A DNA stretch of 64,000 nucleotides from Aliivibrio finisterrensis_A. GTDB lineage: Bacteria > Pseudomonadota > Gammaproteobacteria > Enterobacterales > Vibrionaceae. Location of the stretch: assembly GCF_004167675.1 (NCBI RefSeq), contig NZ_SEZQ01000015.1; one strand, 5' to 3'. The notes under the pieces were generated by a model. It ran no database searches. It was not told the origin of the DNA and saw only the letters and a program-made list of their open reading frames with translations. The translations under genes were made by a program, and so were the position numbers. Of the stretch, positions 1 through 8,507 are shown piece by piece. The stretch's first letter is position 1. The number at the start of each line of letters is the position of its first letter.

Positions 1-119
1 TCCTATTCCTACTTTAAACAAATATCAAAGCGTGAATGAAAATAAAGTGCGAATAGAGTCATGTTTTTATCAATCAAATCCGCTAGAGTAGTCAAATATT
101 CTATTATTTTACGGTTTGT

Positions 120-2465
120 ATGTTTTTGTTGCCAATTAATGCCATTCGTTCTGAGTTTTCATCTGTTATTTTAACCAAAAATGCAGTCGTTCAATCTGAA
201 ACGGGTTCAGGAAAATCAACACACTTGCCACTATGGGCAGCGGAGCATGGACGTGTCTTAGTCATTGAGCCGAGAAGGATAGCTTGTACCGCATTGGCAG
301 AATATCTAGCACTACAAAGTGATAAGGCTTTGGGGGAAGATATTGGGTATGCGATAAAACTCGATAGTCGATATTGTGAAGAGAGTAAGATTGTATTTGT
401 GACCCCTGGAATCGCATTAAAGTGGTTCATGGAAGACAAATTAGTTTCATTTTCTCATATTATGATTGATGAGTTTCATGAGCGTCGATGGGATACGGAT
501 CTATTGTTATCGTTATTGCATGATCATCAACAGCATCGTCTTATCTTAACCTCTGCTACCATAGATACTAAGCCATTAGCGAGCTATGCAAACGCCACGG
601 TTTTAACCGCTAAAGGCAGACAGTTTACCGTTCAAATATCGCATATTTCTGAGCACTCACAACAAATGCCATCGGCAAGGGACATCGAACAGCGAATTAT
701 CTCAACATTAAAAACGGTTATTCAGCGAGGAGAAACTGGCGATATATTGGTGTTCTTACCAGGTAAAAAAGAAATCATACAATGCGTACAAATAGCCGCA
801 GGGTTATACCCTAATCACCAAGTGATCCCTCTGTTTGCAGGGGTATCAGACTTACATCGTAAGCAAGCATTAACTCAGTCGAGCCAACAGCGGATCATTT
901 TTTCGACTAACGTGGCAGAAACTTCCCTTACTATCCCAAATGTCACGGTGGTTATTGACTCTGGATTAGAGCGAAGAACACACCAACGAAATGGACGAAC
1001 TACGTTATCTCTTCAAGCCATTTCTAAAGCGAGTGCAGAGCAGCGCTCAGGACGAGCAGGGCGAACTCAATCCGGTCAAGCACTTCGATTATATGGTGAA
1101 CATGCTCCACTCGAAAAAATGACACCGCCAGAACTGCAAAGAGAAGAATTAGTTGAAGCGGTATTGGCCTCTGCCAGTTGTAAGAAAGCTTTGCGAGAGA
1201 TGACATTCTTAGAGTCGTTACCAGAAAAATCATTAGCATTAGCCGAAGAAAAACTACAACAAATGGGAGCGATAAACAGTGAACTTATGATCACTGATTA
1301 TGGGTTGCAATTGTTTCCCTTACCCATTGATACCCTCTTTTCGCATATGCTTTCGGTAGTGAAAGGCCGCTCTGAAAAAGAAACCGTTGCCGATTTAGTG
1401 GCGGGGCTTTCTGTTTCAAATAAATTGTTCTCAATCGCTAATTCAGAAATGGCACGAGATGAGTTTTTGCGTTGGAACCCTAAATCCTGTGATCTCGTTA
1501 CTTTAGTCTCTATTGTTCGAGGTCATGATTGTGAAGGATTAATGATTGATGATGAATTGCGTAAAGAAGCCCTGGCATTAGCAAAGCAGATCCGTAATGA
1601 ATTAGGGCTACCAGAATTATCAGTCAGTAGTCGATTGAAAAGAGAGGAAGTGCTACTGCAATTGGTAGAAAAACTGCCTGAGTTGGTTTTTGTTCGTAGA
1701 GAGAAACGAAGAGAAGCTTTTGGTAATGGTTATATGGAAGTCGTTCTTGGTCGAAATAATCATTTTTTACCTGCTGATGAAGCCGCTATTATATTTAATC
1801 AGTTTTCTTTACCTGGAAGAGGTAATAAACAGACACTGACAATTGCAACGGCATTGGCGCCGATAGATATTTCTTGGATTATTGAAAGTGAATTGGCGGA
1901 ATGTCGAGTTGGTGAATGTGTTAATGATAATCAAGACATTAAAATAGCGCATGATTATTACTACGCCAATCGACTATTGAAAACGGTTTATGTTGAACCG
2001 AAAGAAGAGGATGCAATAGCGGTTATCGTTTCTCAAGTGATTGAAGGTTGCATCTTGCCATCACTTAAAGAGAAAAGAGAAACAGAAATTGCCGCTTGGC
2101 AGCTATATTGTCAATTAAATGGCAATAAGAAGATCTCTGTAGTGACGTTTGAGTCTTGGTTCACTCAACAGTTAAGAGAACTAGGAGTTACCTCATTAGA
2201 TGATATGGAGATGTTTAGTGAAGATGATTTTATTTATGATGGGATCCCAGAGTGGGAATTGAATGATTTCTTATCAACGTATCCTCAAATCGTTGTATTA
2301 CCAGATGTAATCGTGTCTGTTGAATATTTCCCTTCGAGCAAACGCATCGTGTTAACGTACATAAAAGGCGATAGAAAGAGCGATCTCAAAAGATGGGAGC
2401 TTCCTATATGGTCTGGGTGGCGTATTCAATATAAAAAAAACAGTCGCAAAGTAGATATAAGATAA
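120..2465 (+). CDS. DEAH-box ATP-dependent helicase, HrpB-like
   Basis: Superfamily 2 helicase, expected to unwind RNA with ATP in the cytoplasm. Motifs seen: Walker A GSGKST (residues 29-34), DEFHER (117-122), SAT (145-147), motif V STNVAETSLTIP (262-273) and motif VI QRSGRAGR (308-315). The 781-residue length and a helicase core that begins almost at residue 1 fit HrpB (about 800 residues) better than HrpA (about 1,300). The Walker A context (SETGSGKSTHLP) is more HrpA-like, so I give no symbol. The last 350 or so residues carry no motif I can name. The ATG at 120 is the only start ahead of the conserved N-terminus, and its ribosome site is weak. It is a single gene with no operon partner. 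Confidence 0.85.
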   Translation: MFLLPINAIRSEFSSVILTKNAVVQSETGSGKSTHLPLWAAEHGRVLVIEPRRIACTALAEYLALQSDKALGEDIGYAIKLDSRYCEESKIVFVTPGIALKWFMEDKLVSFSHIMIDEFHERRWDTDLLLSLLHDHQQHRLILTSATIDTKPLASYANATVLTAKGRQFTVQISHISEHSQQMPSARDIEQRIISTLKTVIQRGETGDILVFLPGKKEIIQCVQIAAGLYPNHQVIPLFAGVSDLHRKQALTQSSQQRIIFSTNVAETSLTIPNVTVVIDSGLERRTHQRNGRTTLSLQAISKASAEQRSGRAGRTQSGQALRLYGEHAPLEKMTPPELQREELVEAVLASASCKKALREMTFLESLPEKSLALAEEKLQQMGAINSELMITDYGLQLFPLPIDTLFSHMLSVVKGRSEKETVADLVAGLSVSNKLFSIANSEMARDEFLRWNPKSCDLVTLVSIVRGHDCEGLMIDDELRKEALALAKQIRNELGLPELSVSSRLKREEVLLQLVEKLPELVFVRREKRREAFGNGYMEVVLGRNNHFLPADEAAIIFNQFSLPGRGNKQTLTIATALAPIDISWIIESELAECRVGECVNDNQDIKIAHDYYYANRLLKTVYVEPKEEDAIAVIVSQVIEGCILPSLKEKRETEIAAWQLYCQLNGNKKISVVTFESWFTQQLRELGVTSLDDMEMFSEDDFIYDGIPEWELNDFLSTYPQIVVLPDVIVSVEYFPSSKRIVLTYIKGDRKSDLKRWELPIWSGWRIQYKKNSRKVDIR

Positions 2466-2544
2466 TTACACATAATAAAGTGGAATGTCGGTATACATTT
2501 TGCTTCTACTATGTAAAAGGTAAGTTACTGACAAAAGGTCAATT

Positions 2545-3318
2545 ATGAAAAAATGGATGCTATTAATTACATTGGCTATTCCTCTTGTAACATCAGCAAA
2601 AGAATTAAATCGTATTCATAGTTATGAAGACAGCTATGTATTAGGGACCTATACTAATGAGTTGAATAAAGACACCTATGTTGCCGGTGGTTTTGAAGAT
2701 GCTGATGGGTTACAACAAGTTGAAGTTAAATTTCAATTTTCTTTAGCTGTTCCAATTATTCCGATCAATCAAAGTACATCGGTTATGTTTGCATATACAC
2801 AAAAATCATTATGGCAGTTGGGAAACAGTGATATTTCATCCCCTTTTAGGGAAACCAACTATAAGCCTCAGTTCTTTGTAATGCATCAATCAAATATGTT
2901 GCTATTTAATAATGCAGAGATTGGTTATATCCATGAATCAAATGGACAAACAGCCAGTTTATCGCGTAGTTGGGATCGAATGTATGGTGCCTTAGAGCGC
3001 ATTGACGGGCCTGTTCAGTATGGTGTTAGAGCGTGGTATGTCTTTACTGATGAAGCACCAAGTGAAGACATAACTGACTATTTAGGTGACTATGACGTAT
3101 GGCTAAAGTTTGGAAATGATATAGGCCAGTTTAATACACGTTTTCATTATAATTTTGGAACAAACAAAGGTGGAGCAGAAGCAGGCTATACTTTGTATTT
3201 AAATAAATTTGTTGGTTTATATGTTCAAGCTTGGAAGGGATACGGTGAAACCTTAATTGATTATGATCATGACCAAACTCGAATTGGTTTAGGAATGAAG
3301 CTAATTCCACCAAATTAA
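2545..3318 (+). CDS. pldA: Outer membrane phospholipase A (OmpLA)
   Basis: Outer-membrane beta-barrel enzyme that hydrolyses phospholipids mislocalised to the outer leaflet. There is a signal peptide (about residues 1-18, ending TSA). The family signatures are clear: YTQKSLWQ, SSPFRETNY, GYIHESNGQ and SRSWDRMY, and the C-terminal strand GYGETLIDYDHDQTRIG matches E. coli PldA closely. The catalytic His130 and Ser132 are present. By the fixed spacing to E. coli His142/Ser144/Asn156, the third catalytic position is Asp144 here instead of Asn. 257 residues is slightly shorter than E. coli (289). It is followed by a good intrinsic terminator, so it is monocistronic or the end of its unit. Confidence 0.93.
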   Translation: MKKWMLLITLAIPLVTSAKELNRIHSYEDSYVLGTYTNELNKDTYVAGGFEDADGLQQVEVKFQFSLAVPIIPINQSTSVMFAYTQKSLWQLGNSDISSPFRETNYKPQFFVMHQSNMLLFNNAEIGYIHESNGQTASLSRSWDRMYGALERIDGPVQYGVRAWYVFTDEAPSEDITDYLGDYDVWLKFGNDIGQFNTRFHYNFGTNKGGAEAGYTLYLNKFVGLYVQAWKGYGETLIDYDHDQTRIGLGMKLIPPN

Positions 3319-3342
3319 TTCAAGTTACTATTTATAATCATT

Positions 3343-3370
3343 AAGCCTCAATATTTATTGGGGCTTTTTT
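3343..3370 (+). terminator. Rho-independent terminator of pldA
   Basis: Stem AAGCCTCAA/TTGGGGCTT (one G-T pair) with a short A/T loop, followed directly by a run of six T. It lies 25 bases after the pldA stop. Confidence 0.85.
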
Positions 3371-3431
3371 ATGCAAATTATAAATGCGATGCTGCTCCTT
3401 AAGTATAGGCCGAGAAATGAGGCCACTTACT

Positions 3432-3461
3432 ATGATAGCGATCATTGCTATCATTTATAAT
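3432..3461 (+). promoter_or_regulatory. Promoter with overlapping dyad operator, upstream of nrfG-like gene
   Basis: A perfect inverted repeat ATGATAGC-N7-GCTATCAT (3432-3454) is followed at once by TATAAT (3456-3461), a consensus -10 box, 41 bases before the ATG at 3503. The dyad covers the -35/spacer region, the usual place for a repressor site. I do not recognise the binding protein. No -35 of good quality is visible. Confidence 0.5.
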
Positions 3462-3502
3462 ATGGATTACGATCGCGCCAGTTTTTTTCTAGGGAATACA
3501 AT

Positions 3503-4147
3503 ATGATTATAATGATGTTGTTGAGTTTTGTCATTATCGCCGCGGTTTTGTGGTGGTTTTACAGTCGAGATAAAGCGACTTCTTTAAATCCAGCATGGAT
3601 GATATTTTTTGTTGTTATCAGCATGATTGTTATTTTTTCTTCAGGCCTGCGACCAGAAAAATTTGCTGCAAATAATAAAGCCATTACAGAGCCATTAGGC
3701 CCGTTGTCGTATAGCGATAAAATGCGTTATTTAGAAGATCAGTTAAAAGCATCACCTAATGATGGAGATCTTTGGTTTGAGATTGGCCAGGGGTATTTAC
3801 TCAATGGCGAGTTTTCTAATGCAAGTATCTGTTTTGATTATGCTCTGCGCCTTACTGATGAGCCAACAGCAAATCAATACGCAGCAAAGGCGACGACGTT
3901 ATATTACGCACACTCTCAAATTATTGATGAAGAGATACAAGCTTTACTGGATAAAGCGTTAGAGCTAGATGAATATAACCAAGCAGCATTAACCTTAATT
4001 GCTTCTGATCATTTTGTGACATTCCGTTATCAAAAAGCGATTAATGCTTGGCAGAAAATTTTAGATTCAGAACGAGTAGATGTAGATAGGATTACGATCA
4101 TTAATTCAATTAATCAAGCGAAACAATTGATGCAAGCTCGTCGCTAG
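3503..4147 (+). CDS. Membrane-anchored TPR protein, NrfG/CcmI-like
   Basis: Two N-terminal membrane segments (about residues 4-20 and 32-47) precede a periplasmic TPR domain (about 70-210) with clear repeats such as LKASPNDGDLWFEIGQGYLL and DKALELDEYNQAALTLIA. NrfG and the C-terminal half of CcmI have this layout. They present apocytochrome C-termini to the haem lyase; NrfG serves the CX2CK site of NrfA. The gene converges on nrfA and sits beside an nrf locus that otherwise lacks nrfG, which supports the assignment. In E. coli nrfG is inside the nrfA-G operon, whereas here it has its own promoter. Ribosome site AGGGA lies 8 bases before ATG 3503. Alternative: a generic TPR membrane protein. 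Confidence 0.7.
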   Translation: MIIMMLLSFVIIAAVLWWFYSRDKATSLNPAWMIFFVVISMIVIFSSGLRPEKFAANNKAITEPLGPLSYSDKMRYLEDQLKASPNDGDLWFEIGQGYLLNGEFSNASICFDYALRLTDEPTANQYAAKATTLYYAHSQIIDEEIQALLDKALELDEYNQAALTLIASDHFVTFRYQKAINAWQKILDSERVDVDRITIINSINQAKQLMQARR

Positions 4148-4157
4148 TTGAAGAGAC

Positions 4158-4197
4158 AAAAAAGCCGACACTTAGTTTATAAAGTGTCGGCTTTTTT
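4158..4197. terminator. Bidirectional terminator between nrfG-like gene and nrfA
   Basis: Perfect stem AAAGCCGACACTT/AAGTGTCGGCTTT with a loop of about 8 bases, A-run on the left and T-run on the right. It can end transcripts from both converging genes. Confidence 0.9.
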
Positions 4198-4251
4198 ATT
4201 GCTTGAAAAGTGCGTTAAAGCTCCGTGTATAACACTGAGCTAAATCACTTA

Positions 4252-5691
4252 TTATTTAATCGGAGCGTAATCTCTTGATTCACGTTCTTTAGCTTGCTCT
4301 TCCCACTGTGGAACAACGGTTTCCAAAAAGTGTTTTTTCTCTGCATTCATTGCATCCATATCCATGCCTAATGCTTTTTGTGCAGCAGCTTTAGTCGAGA
4401 TGTCAGGGATAGCAATTGGATCTGTAATGCCTTTTTTCGCCAGTAAGCGAACAAGTTTAGTACGAGCATCTGCGGCTTTATCAACCGCAGTACCTAATAC
4501 TTCTAGCGCAATCTCAGGAGCATGCATATGAATACCATGCGAAGCTATCGCATAATCCCAACGCCATTGAGCATGACGGATATCTAACAAGATTGGTTCC
4601 ATCTCTGCCTTAGTTGCGCCTGCATCCCATGCTGCACCTGCTTCAAAATGGGCAGCTACGATTTGACGCTCAGCCGTTAACTTCATTTTTAGTACTTGAG
4701 CTTTACGAGTAGCAACAACGCCTTGTAGCATTTCTTTAGATTGCGTGTGACAATTTGCACAGGTGTCTTCAAAGCGGTCAAACGGATTACCAACTTTATG
4801 GTCAGTGTATACAGTGCCGTCTTCCTTTGTCACTTTTGGCATATGACAATCCACACAAGTTACTTTGTTCTTACCGTGAATACCATCTCGCCATGTTTCA
4901 TAACCTGGATGTTGTGCTTTTAGCATTGGTGCTTTAGATACTTTGTGCGTCCAGTCTTTAAAACCAATCTCATCATAGTACTCTTCCATTTCATCAACCG
5001 TAGTCCCTTTATCCCAAGGGAATTTAACTGCTTTAGTTTTACCTGTGAAGTAGTACTCTACGTGACATTGACCACAAACGGCAGCTTGTTGGTCTAAACG
5101 AGATTGGTCACCAAAAGGTTTACCAATAGCGTCCATAGCACGCTCTACATGAGGCTTGGTTAGTGCCAGTGCAGGGCCACCATTTTTAAACTCTTCACTA
5201 CGAGTATCGTGGCAATCGGCACAACCAATTGGGTTTTGGATTTCACTACCTAAGCGAGCCCATTTACCAGAGAAATAGCCGTCTTCGCCTTGTTCTTCGA
5301 TTACACGCCCAACATCAGGGCTTTTACAGCTCCAACATGCCATCGGCATCGGGCCTGATTTTTCATCGGTAGGGCCAGCAGTACGAAGGGTTTCTCTTAC
5401 GTCATCGACAGCATAAAAGTGCCCACGAGCTTTGTTGTAGTCTTTAGCAAAACCATAGCCAGCCCATAAGATCACCATGTTTGGGTCTTCAGCTAATGCG
5501 TCTTCGATTTGCACACTATCAGAGGTAGATCGCCATGTATCGTATTGATCGGCGTACTCAGTTGCATAGGCTTCATTGCGAGGGTCAACTCGCTCACTGT
5601 TTTCAGATGCAGCAAAGCTGTGGCTACTTAATAATAACGTAGTCACCATGGCAATTGCAGCGGCTGAACGACGGGTCCATTGCTTTTTCAC
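4252..5691 (-). CDS. nrfA: Cytochrome c552 pentahaem nitrite reductase (ammonia-forming)
   Basis: Periplasmic enzyme that reduces nitrite to ammonium with six electrons. A signal peptide (about 1-27) precedes five haem sites: CWSCK (119-123), the lysine-ligated active-site haem diagnostic of NrfA, then CADCH (157-161), CGQCH (206-210), CVDCH (279-283) and CANCH (311-315). The 479-residue length matches E. coli NrfA (478). The CX2CK haem needs the dedicated NrfEFG lyase, and matching genes flank it. It is transcribed alone, away from nrfBCD, from an FNR-type promoter region. Confidence 0.98.
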   Translation of the reverse strand: MKKQWTRRSAAAIAMVTTLLLSSHSFAASENSERVDPRNEAYATEYADQYDTWRSTSDSVQIEDALAEDPNMVILWAGYGFAKDYNKARGHFYAVDDVRETLRTAGPTDEKSGPMPMACWSCKSPDVGRVIEEQGEDGYFSGKWARLGSEIQNPIGCADCHDTRSEEFKNGGPALALTKPHVERAMDAIGKPFGDQSRLDQQAAVCGQCHVEYYFTGKTKAVKFPWDKGTTVDEMEEYYDEIGFKDWTHKVSKAPMLKAQHPGYETWRDGIHGKNKVTCVDCHMPKVTKEDGTVYTDHKVGNPFDRFEDTCANCHTQSKEMLQGVVATRKAQVLKMKLTAERQIVAAHFEAGAAWDAGATKAEMEPILLDIRHAQWRWDYAIASHGIHMHAPEIALEVLGTAVDKAADARTKLVRLLAKKGITDPIAIPDISTKAAAQKALGMDMDAMNAEKKHFLETVVPQWEEQAKERESRDYAPIK

Positions 5692-5817
5692 TATTGTATC
5701 TCCAATATTCTTTTAATTAATTAGCCAAGCGTTGTGAAAGCGACTATCAATCAGAATTGGAAACTTCGCTTAGTGTAGCGTAAATGCTAGGTACGTATTT
5801 TCCCATCGAAGGTGGAG

Positions 5818-5831
5818 TTGATTTACATCAA
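5818..5831. promoter_or_regulatory. FNR box, perfect consensus
   Basis: TTGATTTACATCAA matches the FNR consensus TTGAT-N4-ATCAA at all ten defined bases. It is 127 bases upstream of the nrfA start. Anaerobic FNR activation of nrfA is established in E. coli, so this is the likely nrfA activator site. Confidence 0.8.
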
Positions 5832-5840
5832 GTTACATAA

Positions 5841-5854
5841 GTGATCTATATCAC
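5841..5854. promoter_or_regulatory. CRP- or FNR-like dyad
   Basis: GTGATCTATATCAC is a perfect 14-base dyad apart from the central pair region. It fits the CRP core GTGA-N6-TCAC and also GTGAT-N4-ATCAC, one outer base off FNR on each side. It lies 9 bases beyond the perfect FNR box. Confidence 0.6.
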
Positions 5855-5947
5855 CAATAAAGGCAACTAACCCTAAAGTATTAACTGGTTTTTATCTTGT
5901 TAAGAATGGTTCTTATTTTCGTTGAAATACAACAAGATAATGATTTA

Positions 5948-5961
5948 TTGATGACTATCAC
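5948..5961. promoter_or_regulatory. FNR-type box facing nrfB
   Basis: TTGATGACTATCAC matches the FNR consensus at nine of ten defined bases. It lies 211 bases before the nrfB start chosen here, so a class II start site would leave a leader of roughly 175 bases. Confidence 0.6.
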
Positions 5962-6172
5962 AAAAGAGGTATAAGCTGAGAGTTAATTAGATACAAGTTG
6001 TATTATTTAGACACATTTAGTTATAAAATGCGTTTGTTAAGCGTTGTGGCTAAACTATCCAATGAGAATTGATACCAAAATCTGAAGGGAAATCTTCAGG
6101 ATTACAATTACTCACCCTCCTATTTGTTCATGTTTTACAGTATCAAATAGTATGGAAAGGGAAGGATATATA

Positions 6173-6766
6173 ATGGGCAAAGTCAAACTCGCCATAGTCA
6201 CAATGTTGAAGCTTACCTTCGCATTTTGTCTCTATGGTTTGTCTCTGAATGTTGCAGCGGATGAATCGCCCCAAATTAAGGCCGATGCATCAATTCGACA
6301 TGAGGTGACACTAATTCGTGACCGCGATTATGCGTGCACGCAATGTCATAAAGATGAAAAAGAAACACTTAAAGGATCACACGGAGAAGAGTCATTTGCG
6401 ATTCTTAAACGTGATGTGAATTGTGTTGAGTGTCATAAATCAATTGGGCCTGATCACCGAGAAGGCGCACCTCAAGTTACAAAATATTCTGCGGCACAAT
6501 CAAAGCAAGGCTCGGAAAAAGTGACCCTCTCGTTTGATGAAATTTTACAAGCTAATAGCCAATGTACTGATTGCCACACCTCAGATAGATTACGAGACGA
6601 CAGCTGGACGCATGACGTTCACGCCAAAAACTTAACCTGTTCATCTTGTCATGTTGTTCATGGTGAAAAAGAGGCGGTGCTCTCTTTTGACCATTCAGCG
6701 AAAATTAAGATGTGTGTTGATTGCCACGCTGATTTTAATCAGAAAGAAAATAAGCTAGGAGAATAG
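6173..6766 (+). CDS. nrfB: Pentahaem cytochrome c, electron donor to NrfA
   Basis: Periplasmic carrier that passes electrons from NrfCD to NrfA. After a signal peptide (about 1-29) there are five haem sites: CTQCH (55-59), CVECH (84-88), CTDCH (131-135), CSSCH (156-160) and CVDCH (181-185). The 197-residue length is close to E. coli NrfB (188). I chose ATG 6173 over the in-frame ATG at 6152, because 6173 follows a GGAAGG ribosome site and gives a normal signal peptide. It is first in the nrfBCDE operon, with 1 base to nrfC. Confidence 0.93.
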   Translation: MGKVKLAIVTMLKLTFAFCLYGLSLNVAADESPQIKADASIRHEVTLIRDRDYACTQCHKDEKETLKGSHGEESFAILKRDVNCVECHKSIGPDHREGAPQVTKYSAAQSKQGSEKVTLSFDEILQANSQCTDCHTSDRLRDDSWTHDVHAKNLTCSSCHVVHGEKEAVLSFDHSAKIKMCVDCHADFNQKENKLGE

Positions 6767-6767
6767 T

Positions 6768-7454
6768 ATGAGTTGTTCTAGACGAAATTTTTTAGCTGGT
6801 TCTGGTGCGGTTATCTTTACTACCGGAGTTGCAACGACGTCATTGATGAGCAGTAAAAAAACACTGGCTTACTCAATGGAAGATGGAACAAAACGTTATG
6901 GCATGGTCCATGATGAGAATGCATGTATTGGCTGTACAGCATGTACCGAAGCGTGTCGTGAAGTGAACAGTGTGCCAGAAGGCGTTTCTCGCTTAGAGAT
7001 TATCCGTAGTGAACCTCGCGGGGAGTTTCCTGACGTTGATTATCGTTTTACACGCAAATCATGCCAGCATTGCGAAAACGCGCCGTGTGTGATGGTGTGT
7101 CCGACAGGTGCTGCTTATAAAGATGAAAAAACAGGAATTGTTGATGTTCATAATGAGAAATGTGTCGGTTGTGGCTACTGTTTAGCCGCGTGTCCTTATC
7201 AAGTTCGTTTCTTCAATCCTGTTACTAAATCTGCAGATAAATGTGATTTTTGTCGTGAGACTAATTTAGCACAAGGGAAGCAACCTGCTTGTGTTGAATC
7301 TTGCCCGACAAAAGCACTGATCTTTGGTGATTTAAACGATAAAGACAGCGAAATTAATACGGTATTAAATAATAACCCAGTATACCGTGACAAAGTGGAT
7401 CTAGGCACCAAGCCTAAGCTGTATAAGATCCCAAATAAAAAAGGGGAGATTTAA
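6768..7454 (+). CDS. nrfC: Tat-exported ferredoxin-like 4x[4Fe-4S] protein
   Basis: Periplasmic iron-sulfur subunit linking the quinol oxidase NrfD to NrfB. A twin-arginine signal (SRRNFL, residues 4-9) is followed by four clusters: C53/56/59/63, C99/102/107/111, C132/135/138/142 and C159/162/175/179. The length (228) matches E. coli NrfC (223). It is packed between nrfB and nrfD with 1-base gaps, so the three are surely one transcript. Confidence 0.95.
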   Translation: MSCSRRNFLAGSGAVIFTTGVATTSLMSSKKTLAYSMEDGTKRYGMVHDENACIGCTACTEACREVNSVPEGVSRLEIIRSEPRGEFPDVDYRFTRKSCQHCENAPCVMVCPTGAAYKDEKTGIVDVHNEKCVGCGYCLAACPYQVRFFNPVTKSADKCDFCRETNLAQGKQPACVESCPTKALIFGDLNDKDSEINTVLNNNPVYRDKVDLGTKPKLYKIPNKKGEI

Positions 7455-7455
7455 G

Positions 7456-8412
7456 ATGAGTGCATGGGAAGCTGCGTTTAATTTTGACTCTTTGGTATGG
7501 GATTGGATCATTGCGATCTATCTATTTTTAGCGGGCATGTCTGCCGGTGCAGTTATGATATCTATTTACTTAAAACGTAAAGTGATTGAAGGTAACCCTG
7601 CGGATAATGGCATTATCAAAGCGACAGCAATATTAGCGCCATTTGGTATTATTGCAGGTCTTACTATTTTGATTTTCCACTTAACTAAACCGCTATCTTT
7701 TTGGAAAATTATGATCTTCTTTAATCCAACGTCAGTAATGTCGATGGGGGTTATCTTATTCCAAGTGTATATGGTCGTATTGTTTGCTTGGATAGGGGTC
7801 ATCTTTAGAAAAGAGATCATGGCTTTCTTAAAAGGGAAGTTTGGTTTTATCGACACGATCTTGTTGAAGATTGAACAGTTTGAGAATGCATTAGAAATCT
7901 TCTTAGCGGTGCTAGCGCTTATGTTGGCGGCTTATACTGGTTTCTTATTATCAGCATTACAAACCTACCCAATGTTAAATAATCCGGTATTACCGATTTT
8001 ATTCTTATTCTCAAGTTTATCTTCGGGGGCCGCTGCGTGTTTACTGTTCGGTGTTCTTGGGTTTAAAGAATCAAGTCATAGTACATCTGTAAAGTGGATA
8101 CATAACTTTGAGCGTCCAGTTGTGGTGTTTGAATTATTTGTATTAGTTACTTTTTTCACTGGCTTAATTTTCAGTGGGGGGCAAGGTGAGGCTGCTGCAT
8201 GGGCTGCTATTGGTGGTGGCTTTTGGGGAACTTGGTTCTGGGTTGGTGTGATTGGCTTAGGTATGCTTACGCCATTAGCCCTTAATGCATTTGCGCCAAA
8301 AGAAGTCGCTCATGGTAAAGGCTTTATTTTTGTTGTGACATCACTAAGTTTACTTGGTGTATTAATGCTGCGTACGTTTGTGCTTTATGCGGGACAAATG
8401 ACCGTCGTATAA
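7456..8412 (+). CDS. nrfD: Quinol-oxidising membrane subunit NrfD
   Basis: Integral inner-membrane protein (318 residues, about eight or nine hydrophobic segments) of the NrfD/PsrC family. It oxidises menaquinol and hands electrons to NrfC. The N-terminal stretch WDWIIAIYLFLAGMSAGAVM is characteristic. It starts 1 base after nrfC. A stem-loop follows the stop codon before nrfE. Confidence 0.95.
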   Translation: MSAWEAAFNFDSLVWDWIIAIYLFLAGMSAGAVMISIYLKRKVIEGNPADNGIIKATAILAPFGIIAGLTILIFHLTKPLSFWKIMIFFNPTSVMSMGVILFQVYMVVLFAWIGVIFRKEIMAFLKGKFGFIDTILLKIEQFENALEIFLAVLALMLAAYTGFLLSALQTYPMLNNPVLPILFLFSSLSSGAAACLLFGVLGFKESSHSTSVKWIHNFERPVVVFELFVLVTFFTGLIFSGGQGEAAAWAAIGGGFWGTWFWVGVIGLGMLTPLALNAFAPKEVAHGKGFIFVVTSLSLLGVLMLRTFVLYAGQMTVV

Positions 8413-8420
8413 TGTGGTAT

Positions 8421-8472
8421 CGCCATGCTAACGTTACTTCCCATATAGGTAGTTACAGGCATGGCGTTTTTA
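8421..8472 (+). terminator. Intra-operon stem-loop between nrfD and nrfE
   Basis: CGCCATGC (8421-8428) pairs perfectly with GCATGGCG (8459-8466), which is followed by TTTTTAT. The 30-base interior can pair partly (GTTAC/GTTAC-like arms). It resembles a leaky terminator or 3'-end stabiliser that would lower expression of the assembly genes relative to nrfBCD. Confidence 0.5.
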
Positions 8473-8507
8473 TATCGGTTTAATTTTATGGAAATCAATG
8501 GGGCAGT

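Larger units (their letters stand above)
5692..6172. promoter_or_regulatory. Divergent nrfA / nrfB control region
   Basis: This 481-base AT-rich gap separates the two nrf transcription units. It contains two FNR-type boxes and one CRP/FNR-like dyad (listed separately), and a small hairpin (CTGAAG-N6-CTTCAG, 6082-6099) in the presumed nrfB leader. I found no convincing NarL/NarP heptamer pair by eye. No gene is visible in it. Confidence 0.7.

Noticed and set aside
5692..6172. NarL/NarP heptamer sites in the nrf control region
   Set aside because: Scattered TAC-containing heptamers occur but no convincing 7-2-7 pair; not claimed.
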